Below are positions 43,174 to 52,273 of a DNA stretch of 64,000 bases, piece after piece. A model generated the notes under the pieces. It saw only the letters and a list, made by a program, of their open reading frames with translations, had not been told where the DNA came from and did no database searches. The stretch spans positions 54,922 through 118,921 of the forward strand of contig JBNRMS010000068.1 of assembly GCA_050309735.1 (NCBI GenBank). Direction: 5' to 3'. This DNA is from UMGS1002 sp050309735 (GTDB lineage Bacteria; Bacillota; Clostridia; Oscillospirales; CAG-272). A program made the translations under genes and the position numbers. Every line of letters begins with the position of its first letter. Within the stretch, counting starts at the first letter, position 1.

Positions 43174-43467
43174 TCAATCAAATGCCAGCACAACCCCCGA
43201 CACCCCGCGGCGCGGTGTTGCCATATAATCGGCAACCTCGTCGCGCCAGCGGAGATAGTGGGCGGTCGTCTTATGCGCGGCAGCGGCGTTTGCATCGGCA
43301 AAGACTTCGTAGAGAGTAAATTTGGTCGGGTCGTCGCCTCTCTGGAGCACGTCAAATCTGATATTCCCCGGCTCGCGGCGGGTATTCTCGTGATTGAATA
43401 GCGTGATTTTTTTGAAAGCCTCGACATGCTCGGGCTTCACGTCGATATAAACAAGGGTTGCATGCAT
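43174..43467 (-). CDS. Antibiotic biosynthesis monooxygenase (ABM) domain protein
   Basis: 97 residues, single ferredoxin-like ABM domain: HATLVYIDVKPEHVEAF, NHENTRREPGNIRFDVLQ, FTLYEVFADANAAAAHKTTAHYLRW. Similar to LsrG/YgiN-type small monooxygenases. No partner gene indicates its substrate. The ATG has GGAGG about 8 bases upstream; the TTG two codons earlier is too close. Confidence 0.9.
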   Translation of the reverse strand: MHATLVYIDVKPEHVEAFKKITLFNHENTRREPGNIRFDVLQRGDDPTKFTLYEVFADANAAAAHKTTAHYLRWRDEVADYMATPRRGVSGVVLAFD

Positions 43468-43486
43468 AGTCAAATCCTCCGTTAAA

Positions 43487-44206
43487 TTATGTCTTTTCTT
43501 TTTTGATTTTCTTTTTCATGCGCCAGAGATCGCCGAGCATCTTGAGCGCGTCTTTGACAAGGCTCACCTTGGAGGTGCCGTGATTTATAACCTTAACCGG
43601 CATCTGGGCAATCCTGTAACCGTATTTTCCCGCACGCAGAATTATCTCAAAGTCAAACGCCCAACCGTCAACCTCGCATCGGCTGAATATTTTCTTTGCA
43701 GCATCATGCCGAAAGGCCTTGCAGCCGCACTGTGAATCACTGAGCCTAAAGCCGCCGACAAGGCAAAGCACCTTGATATAAATCTTAGATGCCAACTTTC
43801 GCGCAAAGGTATATCCCTCGTAGCCGTCAGCGCTGATATTGCGCGAGCCTATGACTATATCGGCGTCTGGAGTTGTGCCGAAAACTTCAAGAACACGAGC
43901 GATTATATCGGTGCCATACGCAAGGTCGGCGTCGGTAAACATTATAATGTCGCCCTTGGCCTCGAGCATTGCGTGTCGGACGGCGCTACCCTTCCCGCGG
44001 TTTTTCGTATATCCCGTTACCTTAACGCCCGAAAGCCCCAGCTCGCGAAGCACATCTGCCGTTCCGTCGGTGCTTCCGTCGTCGCAGAAAATCACCTCCC
44101 AATCGCCGTCGCAAAAATTCTCCGACATATATTTGTGAAGCGTCTGCGCGCTGTTCGTTATAATCGCGCTCTCGTTGTACATCGGTATGCAGACCGAAAT
44201 CTTCAT
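43487..44206 (-). CDS. Family 2 glycosyltransferase (dolichol-phosphate-mannose-synthase-like)
   Basis: 239 residues. GT-A fold with SVCIPMYNESAII at the N-terminus, FCDDGSTDGTADVL and the metal motif FTDADLAYGTD (DAD), then SQCGCKAFRHDAAKKIF. No transmembrane segment at the C-terminus. It likely moves a sugar from a nucleotide donor to a lipid carrier. It follows the methyltransferase by a 4-base overlap zone; AAGGAG 8 bases before the chosen ATG excludes the first ATG of the pair. Confidence 0.9.
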   Translation of the reverse strand: MKISVCIPMYNESAIITNSAQTLHKYMSENFCDGDWEVIFCDDGSTDGTADVLRELGLSGVKVTGYTKNRGKGSAVRHAMLEAKGDIIMFTDADLAYGTDIIARVLEVFGTTPDADIVIGSRNISADGYEGYTFARKLASKIYIKVLCLVGGFRLSDSQCGCKAFRHDAAKKIFSRCEVDGWAFDFEIILRAGKYGYRIAQMPVKVINHGTSKVSLVKDALKMLGDLWRMKKKIKKEKT

Positions 44207-44208
44207 AG

Positions 44209-45048
44209 TCATAGCTCCTTTTTATATATAAACAATTCGATATCGGCCTCGGTGACAAGGCTGTCAAGCGCCAAAAGGCGCTCGGCGTCTGCCCTGCTTG
44301 TCCGGTAGTAATACGGAGTCATCGAGAAAAGCGCCTTTATATCCTCCCGCCGCGAAAGCTCCATGGGGAATTTCAGGTGCCGGTGCGCGATTTGCGTTAA
44401 TTTTCGGGGAAGGTCGGCGCGAGGCTCATTTTTGGTTGGATTGTCGTATAGCGCGGCTTTGAGGCCGAACAGATGCTCCGCCCCGGCGGCCGCGGTTATG
44501 AGATATCCCCCGGGTTTTAGCACGCGGATAAATTCCTCCTCGGCCGAGGGGGCAAAAACATTTAATACAGCATCGGCAATTCCCGCTCGAATTGGCATGG
44601 CAAATATTCCGGCAACGCAGAAAAGCGGATTGACTCCCGACCTTCTTGCCGCCCTCGCCGCCCTGTCAACCGCGAATTTTGATAAATCAAATCCGCACAC
44701 ATCGGCGCCCGATTCTTTTGAAACCTTTATTGAATAATATCCCTCACCGCAGCCGGCGTCAATCACAAGTCCGCCGGGGGCGTATTCCGACACAACCTCC
44801 GAGAGAAGGTCAGAGAACACCTCATAATGCCCGGCCGCAAGAAAGGCACTCCTTGAGCGCACAGACGCCAAAGGGTCGCCCGCTCGCGATTGTTTTGGCC
44901 CGGCAAGGTTTATATAACCCGATGCGGCAATATCAAAGCTATGCACCCTTGCCCCTTGGCAGAAAAGTGTTTTTGCTTTCCCAACCCTTCCGAACCCCGC
45001 GCCGCATACCGGGCAGACGAGCGCGCCGCGGATAATGTCATTTATCAT
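44209..45048 (-). CDS. RlmA-like 23S rRNA (guanine-N1)-methyltransferase
   Basis: 279 residues. N-terminal zinc-binding segment LVCPVCGAGF with LFCQG and the HSFDIAASGYINL strand typical of RlmA; then the SAM site GLVIDAGCGEGYYS (about 92-105) and GFDLSKFAVDRAAR. The C-terminal methyltransferase core is complete. RlmA-I/RlmA-II (TlrB) methylate G745 or G748 and can affect macrolide sensitivity; which position is targeted here is unknown. A related putative function is any class I methyltransferase with an RlmA-type zinc knuckle. Confidence 0.85.
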   Translation of the reverse strand: MINDIIRGALVCPVCGAGFGRVGKAKTLFCQGARVHSFDIAASGYINLAGPKQSRAGDPLASVRSRSAFLAAGHYEVFSDLLSEVVSEYAPGGLVIDAGCGEGYYSIKVSKESGADVCGFDLSKFAVDRAARAARRSGVNPLFCVAGIFAMPIRAGIADAVLNVFAPSAEEEFIRVLKPGGYLITAAAGAEHLFGLKAALYDNPTKNEPRADLPRKLTQIAHRHLKFPMELSRREDIKALFSMTPYYYRTSRADAERLLALDSLVTEADIELFIYKKEL

Positions 45049-45202
45049 ATATCATCTCTCAAATGCCTTTCTGATTACCGCGAGGATTGCACAACACCGG
45101 CCTCTCCGATACATCCGCCGCCATAGGGCGGTCTGTTTCGGCTTGGCCGGAACAAGAGCAAAACTCATCTTCAAAGATTTATACTTCAAACTCTAATTTT
45201 TC

Positions 45203-46150
45203 CTATCGACTGATACTTACAAGAACTGCGTGAACCGCAAGTCTTGCATCGCGCGTGGTGTTTAGGCAGGTCGAGAGGGTTATAATTTTGCTTGAGGCGG
45301 TCAACTTAAGGCTGTTTGTGATTATCGACTGGCTCTGCATTTTTTTGAGGAAGGAAAGGTAATCATCGTCTGTTCTGAAAGAAATGTCGGTATAGTCATC
45401 GTAAGCCTTCACATTATGCACCGAAAAAGCCCTGTATGTGTATATCCCCTGCAGTGTGTAAATTGATATGGTAACATTATTGAAATGCTCGGCTTTTTTG
45501 AAATTTGTCAGCCGGTTGAACATTGAGCGGTCGTTCATATTATGCCCGAATATAAGCGCGACATCATTGTTCGGCAGAATCGGGTCGCACCTGCTGTCAA
45601 GGAAGATAGCGCCTGATTTCATCTCGGTTCGGTCGGAGGCGTGGGTAGTGTAATAGAGATTATCGTCGTTGCGGCATATCGGGTAGCTGATATGTTCTGA
45701 GTTGCCGAAGTCAATATAAATATAGCCTACAACCTCTGGATTAATCGCTTGAAAGCCCTTTATCATATCGCTTATTTTGATAAAATATTCGCTCGGCTCC
45801 TCCTCGGGAGCGGTAGTCGTCGGCACTTCTTTGGTGGTGACAGCACCGCCACCGCTACCCTTCGGCGTTGTTGTGTCGCCTGTCTCAATCGGCGTCGGCA
45901 CGGAGGTAATTGCTTCCTCGTCGGGATCAATCCAGATTATTTTACCGGTTTCTCCGTCCCCCGTTCCTGTGCTCTTAATTATACTTATGAATTCATCATG
46001 GATGCTGCCGTAAAAATCGGCGGCCTTTCTGTAGTCGAGAATTGTATTTATGAGCATTATGGCGCTGACTATAAAAACCGTAGCAAATGTGCAGATCAGC
46101 GCAATTCTAAGGATTGTTTTTGTTTTGACTTTTTTGGAATTTTGTTGCAT
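45203..46150 (-). CDS. Class B sortase
   Basis: 315 residues. A transmembrane segment (ILRIALICTFATVFIVSAIMLI) at about 14-36, then a Thr/Pro/Gly-rich spacer and the sortase domain. Catalytic His in IFGHNMND, catalytic Cys in TLSTC near residue 292, Arg in DARLAVHAV. The class B features are the N-terminal helix, the extra helix region around SFRTDDDY, and SAIFLDSRC. It anchors proteins at the cell wall or builds a pilus. No LPXTG/NPQTN substrate gene is next to it. It lies downstream of the second two-component system, with a 132-base gap. Confidence 0.9.
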   Translation of the reverse strand: MQQNSKKVKTKTILRIALICTFATVFIVSAIMLINTILDYRKAADFYGSIHDEFISIIKSTGTGDGETGKIIWIDPDEEAITSVPTPIETGDTTTPKGSGGGAVTTKEVPTTTAPEEEPSEYFIKISDMIKGFQAINPEVVGYIYIDFGNSEHISYPICRNDDNLYYTTHASDRTEMKSGAIFLDSRCDPILPNNDVALIFGHNMNDRSMFNRLTNFKKAEHFNNVTISIYTLQGIYTYRAFSVHNVKAYDDYTDISFRTDDDYLSFLKKMQSQSIITNSLKLTASSKIITLSTCLNTTRDARLAVHAVLVSISR

Positions 46151-46282
46151 GGGGAAGTCCTTTCTAAACTTTGACTTGTTTATATGAGAGGTAGATTGAC
46201 TTTAACCTTTTGTGTTTTTCTTCTGCATCCTAATCGGCTTCTGTTTTATCTTCCCTCCCATTTCATTTGATTCTCTCCTTCT

Positions 46283-47809
46283 TCATTGTACGACAGCTTC
46301 AGCTTTATTGTCCGACTGTTTCAGCTCAAACCAGAAAGTGCTTCCCTCGCCGGGCGTACTGTCAGCGCCGTAGTTTGCCCCGTGAAGGTCGAGTATGCTT
46401 TTGACTATAGAAAGTCCGATACCCGTTCCAACCGCCGCGCGGCGGTGAACCTTGTCAACTTTATAGTATCTATCCCAAATAAGGGGGAGCTGATCGGGCG
46501 CTATTCCCTCTCCGGTATCGACAACAGAAATCCTTGCGCGCCCGCTCTCGACGGTCTGAACCACCCGGACCAGTTTTTGGTCGCCGGTGTAGTTGATGGC
46601 GTTGTTAATAAGATTATAAATCACTTGAAGTATCATTTTGCGGTCGGCGTCGACATAAACCTCGCAATCAGACCAAAACTCAATTTTGTATCCGCCTCGC
46701 TCGGTCAGCTTGCCATAGCGCTTCATTGTCGAGCGGACGGTCTCTGTCAGATTAAATCGGGCGATCTCAAGCCTGCCGGCTCCGGCCTGCAGTTTCGAGA
46801 GGTCGAGCAGGTCGTTTACAAGCTCGGAAAGACGATTTGCCTCTTCGATTATCGCCTGAACATTCTCGGGGGTGTTCTCGCCGGGAATGTCGCGCATCAC
46901 CTCACCGTATCCGGCAATCATGGTCAGCGGGGTGCGCAGGTCGTGTGAAATATTCGCGATAAGTTCTTTTTGCAGGCGGTCGTTTTTTGACAGTTCGTGA
47001 GAGGCGTAGTTGAGCGTGTCGGCCAGCTCGCGGGTCTCGCGCAATCCCGAGCCTGAGAAGGCAGCGTCATAATTTCCCGCCGCAAGCTGCTTGGCTGCTC
47101 GGGTCATCCGCTCAATCGGACCTGAAATATTTTTTGCAATAATAAAGGCGAGCAGCAGCGCACCCAGAAGCAGCACGGCGGCGCTCCAGAGATATTGAAG
47201 CGTCAGCATATTCACAATTGCTCTCACCGGCGTCATCTCGACGCCTATCATTATGGCGTATCGGTTTCCGGCGGCGTCAGACGAGAGCCTTATGAGTATC
47301 GTATTCTCAACCTCGGCATCACCCTCAACCTCTTCTTTTTTGTCAGGCGAAAAAGAAAAGCGCGGATAATAAAGTCCTTCCTCACCGAGCGACTTTTTCG
47401 TTCTTGTTTCTATATATTCGCCATCGCTCAGGGCTGCCTTTGAGTAAAGCTCGGCCACATATTTTTCGGTTATATTATAGAGCACACTGTCGCCCGACAG
47501 GTCAAGCGACAGAATCTCGGCCAATGTCTTGCCGTCAATACGATAAAGCCTCATGCAGATTCCATAGTCGGCCGCGTATTGATAGGCAACGGCGTGAAGA
47601 GAGACGTCGTCTATATAGGTTTCAATGGCGTCTGCCGCCCTTTCAAGTTCTTTCCTTTTTATGTTTCCGTAGAAAGCATCTATCAGTCTGACTTGAAACA
47701 GCCAGATAACGCTGAGAGTAAACACTATGAAGAGCGCAAGATAAATAAAAAGCTCCCATCTTATACTAAGCTCGCGCGGGGTACGCTTATTATTCTTTTC
47801 TTTTTTCAA
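46283..47809 (-). CDS. Sensor histidine kinase (module 2)
   Basis: About 508 residues. TM1 at about 19-39, an extracytoplasmic domain to about 205, TM2 at about 206-225, HAMP, HisKA with His289 in ISHDLRTPLT, HATPase with VDTGEGIAPDQLPLIW and GTGIGLSIV. The TTG start follows GGGAGG by 9 bases and gives a protein that begins MKKEKNNKR; a longer reading from 47851 lacks such a site. It follows its regulator. Its sensor domain is not obviously related to that of module 1, although the layout is the same. Confidence 0.9.
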   Translation of the reverse strand: MKKEKNNKRTPRELSIRWELFIYLALFIVFTLSVIWLFQVRLIDAFYGNIKRKELERAADAIETYIDDVSLHAVAYQYAADYGICMRLYRIDGKTLAEILSLDLSGDSVLYNITEKYVAELYSKAALSDGEYIETRTKKSLGEEGLYYPRFSFSPDKKEEVEGDAEVENTILIRLSSDAAGNRYAIMIGVEMTPVRAIVNMLTLQYLWSAAVLLLGALLLAFIIAKNISGPIERMTRAAKQLAAGNYDAAFSGSGLRETRELADTLNYASHELSKNDRLQKELIANISHDLRTPLTMIAGYGEVMRDIPGENTPENVQAIIEEANRLSELVNDLLDLSKLQAGAGRLEIARFNLTETVRSTMKRYGKLTERGGYKIEFWSDCEVYVDADRKMILQVIYNLINNAINYTGDQKLVRVVQTVESGRARISVVDTGEGIAPDQLPLIWDRYYKVDKVHRRAAVGTGIGLSIVKSILDLHGANYGADSTPGEGSTFWFELKQSDNKAEAVVQ

Positions 47810-47890
47810 TACAAACCGCCTCCCGCCATCACATTTAAATAATAACTTCAATTCTCCGAAGCCATTTTAGTGTTTTGTGCTATTATGTAA

Positions 47891-48583
47891 TCAATTCTCC
47901 TCAAATCGGTAACCCACCCCGCGCAGCGTTACAATATACCCGGCATACTTCCCAAGGCTCTTGCGGAGAAGCTTTATATGGGTATCAAGCGTTCGTGCGT
48001 CGCCATAAAAATCATATCCCCAAACCTCGCTGATCAGCTTCTCGCGCGAGAGGGCCATATTTCGGTTTGTCAGCATATAAAAGAAAAGGTCATATTCCTT
48101 CGGAGACATCTCAACCCGCTCGCCGTCGATAAAAACAAGGCGCGCGGTAAGGTCTGCGCGCAGCCCTCCGCCATCAAGCTCAATAACCTCGTTTTTGCGC
48201 TCGGTTCTGTCACCCTGCCCGCCGACTGTGCGCTTCATAATCGCTTCAATCCGCAACATTAGTTCTTTTGGGGAGAAGGGCTTTACGACATAATCATCAA
48301 TTCCAAGTCCGAATCCACTGATTTTATCATATTCCTCACCCCGTGCCGAGAGCATAATAATCGGGGTGTCCGAGTTTTTTCTGATTTCTCGGCAAGCCGA
48401 GAAACCGTCAAGCTCGGGCATCATTATGTCCATAATTATGATATCATACCGGTTGCGGCGGCAGAGGTTGACGGCCTCCATGCCATCCGAGGCCTCGGTG
48501 ACCGTGTGCCCCTCAAACTCGGCATACTTTCTTATTATCGTACGGATTCTGGCCTCATCGTCGACTATTAATATGTTGAACAT
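47891..48583 (-). CDS. OmpR/PhoB-family response regulator (module 2)
   Basis: 230 residues. Receiver with DDE at 8-10, phospho-acceptor Asp52 (IIMDIMMPE), LSARGEE and VVKPF; winged helix with KEYDLFFYMLTN and ARTLDTHIKLLRKSLGKY. Preceded by AGGGGGATTTTGTT. It stands between the htrA-2 gene (upstream) and its kinase (downstream). Confidence 0.95.
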   Translation of the reverse strand: MFNILIVDDEARIRTIIRKYAEFEGHTVTEASDGMEAVNLCRRNRYDIIIMDIMMPELDGFSACREIRKNSDTPIIMLSARGEEYDKISGFGLGIDDYVVKPFSPKELMLRIEAIMKRTVGGQGDRTERKNEVIELDGGGLRADLTARLVFIDGERVEMSPKEYDLFFYMLTNRNMALSREKLISEVWGYDFYGDARTLDTHIKLLRKSLGKYAGYIVTLRGVGYRFEEN

Positions 48584-48675
48584 AACAAAATCCCCCTATC
48601 GCTGTCTTATACACATTATATATCATCCGCCATCATTTTTCAACAGTGTTTTTGCGCGATGCACTAATACACTCA

Positions 48676-48706
48676 GCCGCCAAAGGCGCCGGGCACCTTT
48701 GGCGGC
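48676..48706 (-). terminator. Hairpin between htrA-2 and the module 2 regulator
   Basis: 11-base stem (GCCGCCAAAGG and complement) with a 9-base loop, 13 bases after the htrA-2 stop on the minus strand. No T-tract follows, so partial termination or processing is possible. Confidence 0.5.
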
Positions 48707-48718
48707 ATATCTCTTTAA

Positions 48719-50230
48719 TTATTTATCGTCTGTCGCCTCGGCCGAAGCGGGGATATATTCGCGCAGTGTTATTTCAACATCGTATTGCTTGCCCTTGCGC
48801 GAGACTCTAACCGTGACTACGTCGCCGACCTCGCAGTCGCCAAGCGCGCTCTTGATATCGGCCGTTGATGATACCTCAATACCATTCACAGACACCACCC
48901 TGTCCCCCGATTTTACCTCGTCGCTATACTTCGAATCGTAAATATAAACGCCGAGTGCATTGACTCCGTAACGCCACGCGGTAAAACTGTCGTTGACATC
49001 AATCAAAGTAAGCCCGAGTTCAACTCTGCCGGTGACATATCCGTATTCGATAAGCTCGCTCATTATCTCAAATGCGGTGTCAATCGGAATCGCAAAACCG
49101 ATATTATCTATATCGGCGCCCGAGGACTTGGCGTTTACCACGCCGATAAGCTCACCCCTCATGTTGAACAGCCCGCCTCCCGAGTTTCCGGGGTTAACAG
49201 GAGCGCTTATCTGCAAGAGAGTCATATCGGCGCCGTCAATCTCAACCTCGCGGGCAAGGGCGCTGATAATCCCGTTTGTAACCGTTCCGCCAAGCTCTCC
49301 GAGCGGATTACCTATGGCGATAATCTCTTCGCCCACCCGGAGCGTCGCGCTCGAACCAAGCTGCGCAACCGTCACCGGCTCTTTTGCGGCAAGAGTGAGC
49401 ACCGCAAGATCGGAGGACGAATCTGTTCCGCGCAGGGTCGCCGAGTATTCATTACCGTTTGTAAGCCTGACGGTAATGCTGTCGGCCCCCTCAATAACGT
49501 GGTTGTTGGTCGCGATATAGACTGTTTTCCCGTCCTCCGAGCGACCGATTATCACGCCCGAGCCGGCTCCGCTGACGACATATCTGCCGTTATAATCACC
49601 TTTTTCGGTTGAAATCTCGACCACCGAATCCTTAACCAGCGCCACAACGTCGGGAATGGTCAGATTGCTGTCACCGATATTGCCGCCAACCGTCTCAACG
49701 CTGACAGAGCCGTTGTTCTTGATTATTATTGCCGAGCTTCCGCCTGTGTTGGTTTCGGCCGGAGCGCTCGTCTCGGTAGTGTTTTGATTGCCGAGCATCG
49801 TATCGTTGCCGTCTCGGTTGCCTCCCCCTGCCAGCAGCGCTCCGCCAAGACCTGCAAATGCCGTTAAAAGAATTACTCCTGTGATAACGGCCGCTATGAG
49901 CCACGATTTGCCCGAATTTTTATTTCTGGGTTTTGCCTCGCGCCCTCTCGGCTCATGCGCCGACTGTGTGAAGGCATACCTGTAGTCGGGTATCTCTTCT
50001 TTTTTGCCATATGAGTATTCGCCGCTCGAATAAGAGCCGGCGCTGCCCCCGCCAACCGTGAATATGCTGCCGCTCTGCTGAGACTTCTCGGCAGAATTTT
50101 GGGCAGCGCTCCCGGATGAGCCCGCCTCGCCGCCCTCTTTGCTTGCGGCTGTGACCTCATTTGCTTTGTTTTTATCTATTGCTTCCTCAGAGTTGTCTTG
50201 AATGGTATTGTCAAGCTCATTATTGTTCAT
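48719..50230 (-). CDS. HtrA-like serine protease (HtrA-2)
   Basis: 503 residues. A Ser/Gly/Asn-rich cytoplasmic start of about 105 residues, one transmembrane segment (WLIAAVITGVILLTAFAGLG, about 110-130), a linker, the trypsin-like domain with His244 (TNNHVIEG), Asp274 (SDLAVLTL) and Ser350 (PGNSGGGLFN), and a PDZ domain (SGDRVVSVNGIEV). GNSGGGL, not GNSGGPL as in HtrA-1. The ATG has GGAGG 8 bases upstream; the TTG two codons earlier is too close. Here the protease gene precedes its two-component genes, the reverse of module 1. Confidence 0.93.
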   Translation of the reverse strand: MNNNELDNTIQDNSEEAIDKNKANEVTAASKEGGEAGSSGSAAQNSAEKSQQSGSIFTVGGGSAGSYSSGEYSYGKKEEIPDYRYAFTQSAHEPRGREAKPRNKNSGKSWLIAAVITGVILLTAFAGLGGALLAGGGNRDGNDTMLGNQNTTETSAPAETNTGGSSAIIIKNNGSVSVETVGGNIGDSNLTIPDVVALVKDSVVEISTEKGDYNGRYVVSGAGSGVIIGRSEDGKTVYIATNNHVIEGADSITVRLTNGNEYSATLRGTDSSSDLAVLTLAAKEPVTVAQLGSSATLRVGEEIIAIGNPLGELGGTVTNGIISALAREVEIDGADMTLLQISAPVNPGNSGGGLFNMRGELIGVVNAKSSGADIDNIGFAIPIDTAFEIMSELIEYGYVTGRVELGLTLIDVNDSFTAWRYGVNALGVYIYDSKYSDEVKSGDRVVSVNGIEVSSTADIKSALGDCEVGDVVTVRVSRKGKQYDVEITLREYIPASAEATDDK

Positions 50231-50538
50231 ATCCAATACCTCCTCCTTGTTATATATTTCCCGCTGAGCGCAGAGCGCCCACTATTAATTGTGCTGACCT
50301 TATTATAAAAATAAATTGTGACGATAATATGACGGTAAAATAAAAAGTCATTGAAATGATTTGAAGAATTAACCGCTTTTGTGATTGTCGGCCGAAATTT
50401 GCCGGCACGGTGAAAAGCGCGGTCGAATAAATCAGCTTATTGCCATCGGCCTCTTTTTCTGCTATAATTGTTTAAGAAAAACAGATGGTGAATTTAAGCC
50501 GCGTTCTCGGCACACCTGAAAGGAATTAGTGTGTACTT
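50231..50538. other. Divergent control region between htrA-2 and queG
   Basis: No gene. A sigma-A promoter for queG lies at 50440-50468 (TTGCCA, 17 bases, TATAAT). On the minus strand TATAAT is seen near 50303-50308 but no good -35 is found, which fits an activated htrA-2 promoter. Nothing else was recognised. Confidence 0.6.
50440..50468 (+). promoter_or_regulatory. Promoter of queG
   Basis: TTGCCA, 17-base spacer, TATAAT, 70 bases before the queG ATG. The same -35/-10 pair occurs at ychF. Confidence 0.75.
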
Positions 50539-51384
50539 ATGAAAGATAAAATACTCCAACATCTCAGAGAGCATGGAATCGAGCTATGCACCTGTATTCC
50601 GCTCGCGTCCTGCAAGATATGCCGGGCATATCTGCTTCTGAAAAACGGCTTTTTACCCGATGCAAACGCAATTTACAGAGGAACGGTCTTCATCTTTGCT
50701 ATTCCCTATTGCACTCCCCTTCGCGAGCAACCGAACATCTCGGCATACGCCATTCCGGAGGACTATCACCGCTTTATAGCCGATCTCATGGACGACGTTA
50801 TACCAAAGTTGCGGCTCGAATACCCCGAGCACAAATTCGCCGGATTCGCAGATACCTCACCGATTGACGAGCGCGAGGCAGCGGTGGCATCGGGACTTGG
50901 TATAATCGGAAAAAACCGCCTTGTCATAACCGAGCGCTACTCCTCATATTTTTTTCTCGGGGAGATAATCACCAGCGCCGAGATCGGCGACCCGCCCCGG
51001 GCTGCCGCCTTCTGCGAGGACTGCGGCGCCTGCGCGGCGGCCTGTCCTTACCATTTGTCGGGGCGATGCCTGTCGGCGATAACACAGAAAAAACAAGAGC
51101 TAACCGCAGAGGAAGAAGCCGCAATACTAAAGCACGGAACAGCCTGGGGCTGCGACATCTGCCAGGTAGTCTGCCCTCACACCCGGCGGGCAAGGGAGAG
51201 CGGGAGCATATACACAAAAATCCCGTATTTTAAAGAAAATCTCACCCCGCGCCTCACGTCCGATATGATAAGGTCGATGAGCGAGGAGGGTTTTTCGCGT
51301 CGCGCATATTCATGGCGCGGCAGAGAGACAATAATCAGGAATCTTGAACTGCTCGAAAAGGGCAAAACAGAGAATAGAGAATAG
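50539..51384 (+). CDS. queG: Epoxyqueuosine reductase (QueG)-like iron-sulfur protein
   Basis: 281 residues, shorter than the usual QueG of about 350-380 with HEAT repeats. DUF1730 part with GLGIIGKNRLVITERYSSYFFLGEI, then two 4Fe-4S clusters: CEDCGACAAACP ... C and CDICQVVCP. Epoxyqueuosine reductase catalyses the last step of queuosine synthesis with cobalamin; the short clostridial form lacks the C-terminal HEAT part. Substrate specificity is not certain. Followed by a membrane protein gene after 39 bases. Confidence 0.85.
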   Translation: MKDKILQHLREHGIELCTCIPLASCKICRAYLLLKNGFLPDANAIYRGTVFIFAIPYCTPLREQPNISAYAIPEDYHRFIADLMDDVIPKLRLEYPEHKFAGFADTSPIDEREAAVASGLGIIGKNRLVITERYSSYFFLGEIITSAEIGDPPRAAAFCEDCGACAAACPYHLSGRCLSAITQKKQELTAEEEAAILKHGTAWGCDICQVVCPHTRRARESGSIYTKIPYFKENLTPRLTSDMIRSMSEEGFSRRAYSWRGRETIIRNLELLEKGKTENRE

Positions 51385-51435
51385 GCAATAGAGAATAGAT
51401 ATAGATAATATCATCAGAAAGGCATGGTTGTAGCC

Positions 51436-52179
51436 ATGTGTAAAAGAAAAAAAAGTGCCGCCGCAAGAGCGCGGCGAGACGAGACAGCGCTGCTCCGGCG
51501 AGAGGTATCAAGACTTCGCCGCGAAAACAAAGATCTTATGCGCCTTGTCGAATTAAAGGCAAGCGATCCCGACGGCGGCAGGCCGGTCGAGGCGCTGACA
51601 TATCAGGGCGCCATTCACAGACTAATGAACAGCTCCTCATACCTGTCGTATCTGGGCAGCTTTATCAGTGCCTCCTCCCCTTGGCGCGTTTGGAACAGAA
51701 TGCTAAAATATTCCCGCCGATTTACCTTTCTATCATCTCTACTCCGGATTTCGGCGCGGGTGGTGGCGATTATCGAGGCAAGCGCGGTGCTGCTGCTCGT
51801 TGCTTCGGCTGCGATCATTCTTATCCCTGTCCTGCTTGTCCTCGCCCTTGTCACTCTCCTTTTAACCCTAATTGAAAATCGTAAAATGACACGCGAGATA
51901 ACAGAAGCGGTCGCAAAGCGCAAAGTGTATATCTTCTTCCCCGCCGAGAGAAAACAGCTCAAAACCTCCTCCTTCTATTACGGAACGCTCGCAGCCCTCG
52001 CCGATAAACCCGAGAACACCGTTATCGTTGTCTCGCCCTCGGTTCTCTCAGACAGCACCTCGGCCTTCCTCTCGGCGCGCCAGAAGGGCCAGCGCTTCTT
52101 CCTCATCCGCCGCCACCTCTTCTTTCGCCTGCGCGACACCCTCCTCTGCTCTCCCGCTTCTGTGACATATATATATTAA
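51436..52179 (+). CDS. Hypothetical membrane protein with N-terminal coiled coil
   Basis: About 247 residues, not recognised. A very basic start (CKRKKSAAARARRDE) leads into a coiled-coil helix (RREVSRLRRENKDLMRLVELKA), then a middle segment, two closely packed hydrophobic helices (VVAIIEASAVLLLVASAAI and the ILIPVLLVLALVTLLLTLI helix), and a C-terminal domain with KVYIFFPAERKQLKTSSF. An ATG at 51424 is an alternative start, but AAAGG would then be too close. It lies between queG and addB. Confidence 0.6.
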   Translation: MCKRKKSAAARARRDETALLRREVSRLRRENKDLMRLVELKASDPDGGRPVEALTYQGAIHRLMNSSSYLSYLGSFISASSPWRVWNRMLKYSRRFTFLSSLLRISARVVAIIEASAVLLLVASAAIILIPVLLVLALVTLLLTLIENRKMTREITEAVAKRKVYIFFPAERKQLKTSSFYYGTLAALADKPENTVIVVSPSVLSDSTSAFLSARQKGQRFFLIRRHLFFRLRDTLLCSPASVTYIY

Positions 52180-52273
52180 AGGGGGGCGGGGAGGCATTTG
52201 GGAAAACATCTCCCATCGCCTCCCCCGAAACTGCCGCAAAAAAATATAAACATGCTAAAAGAAAGGAGCCATA

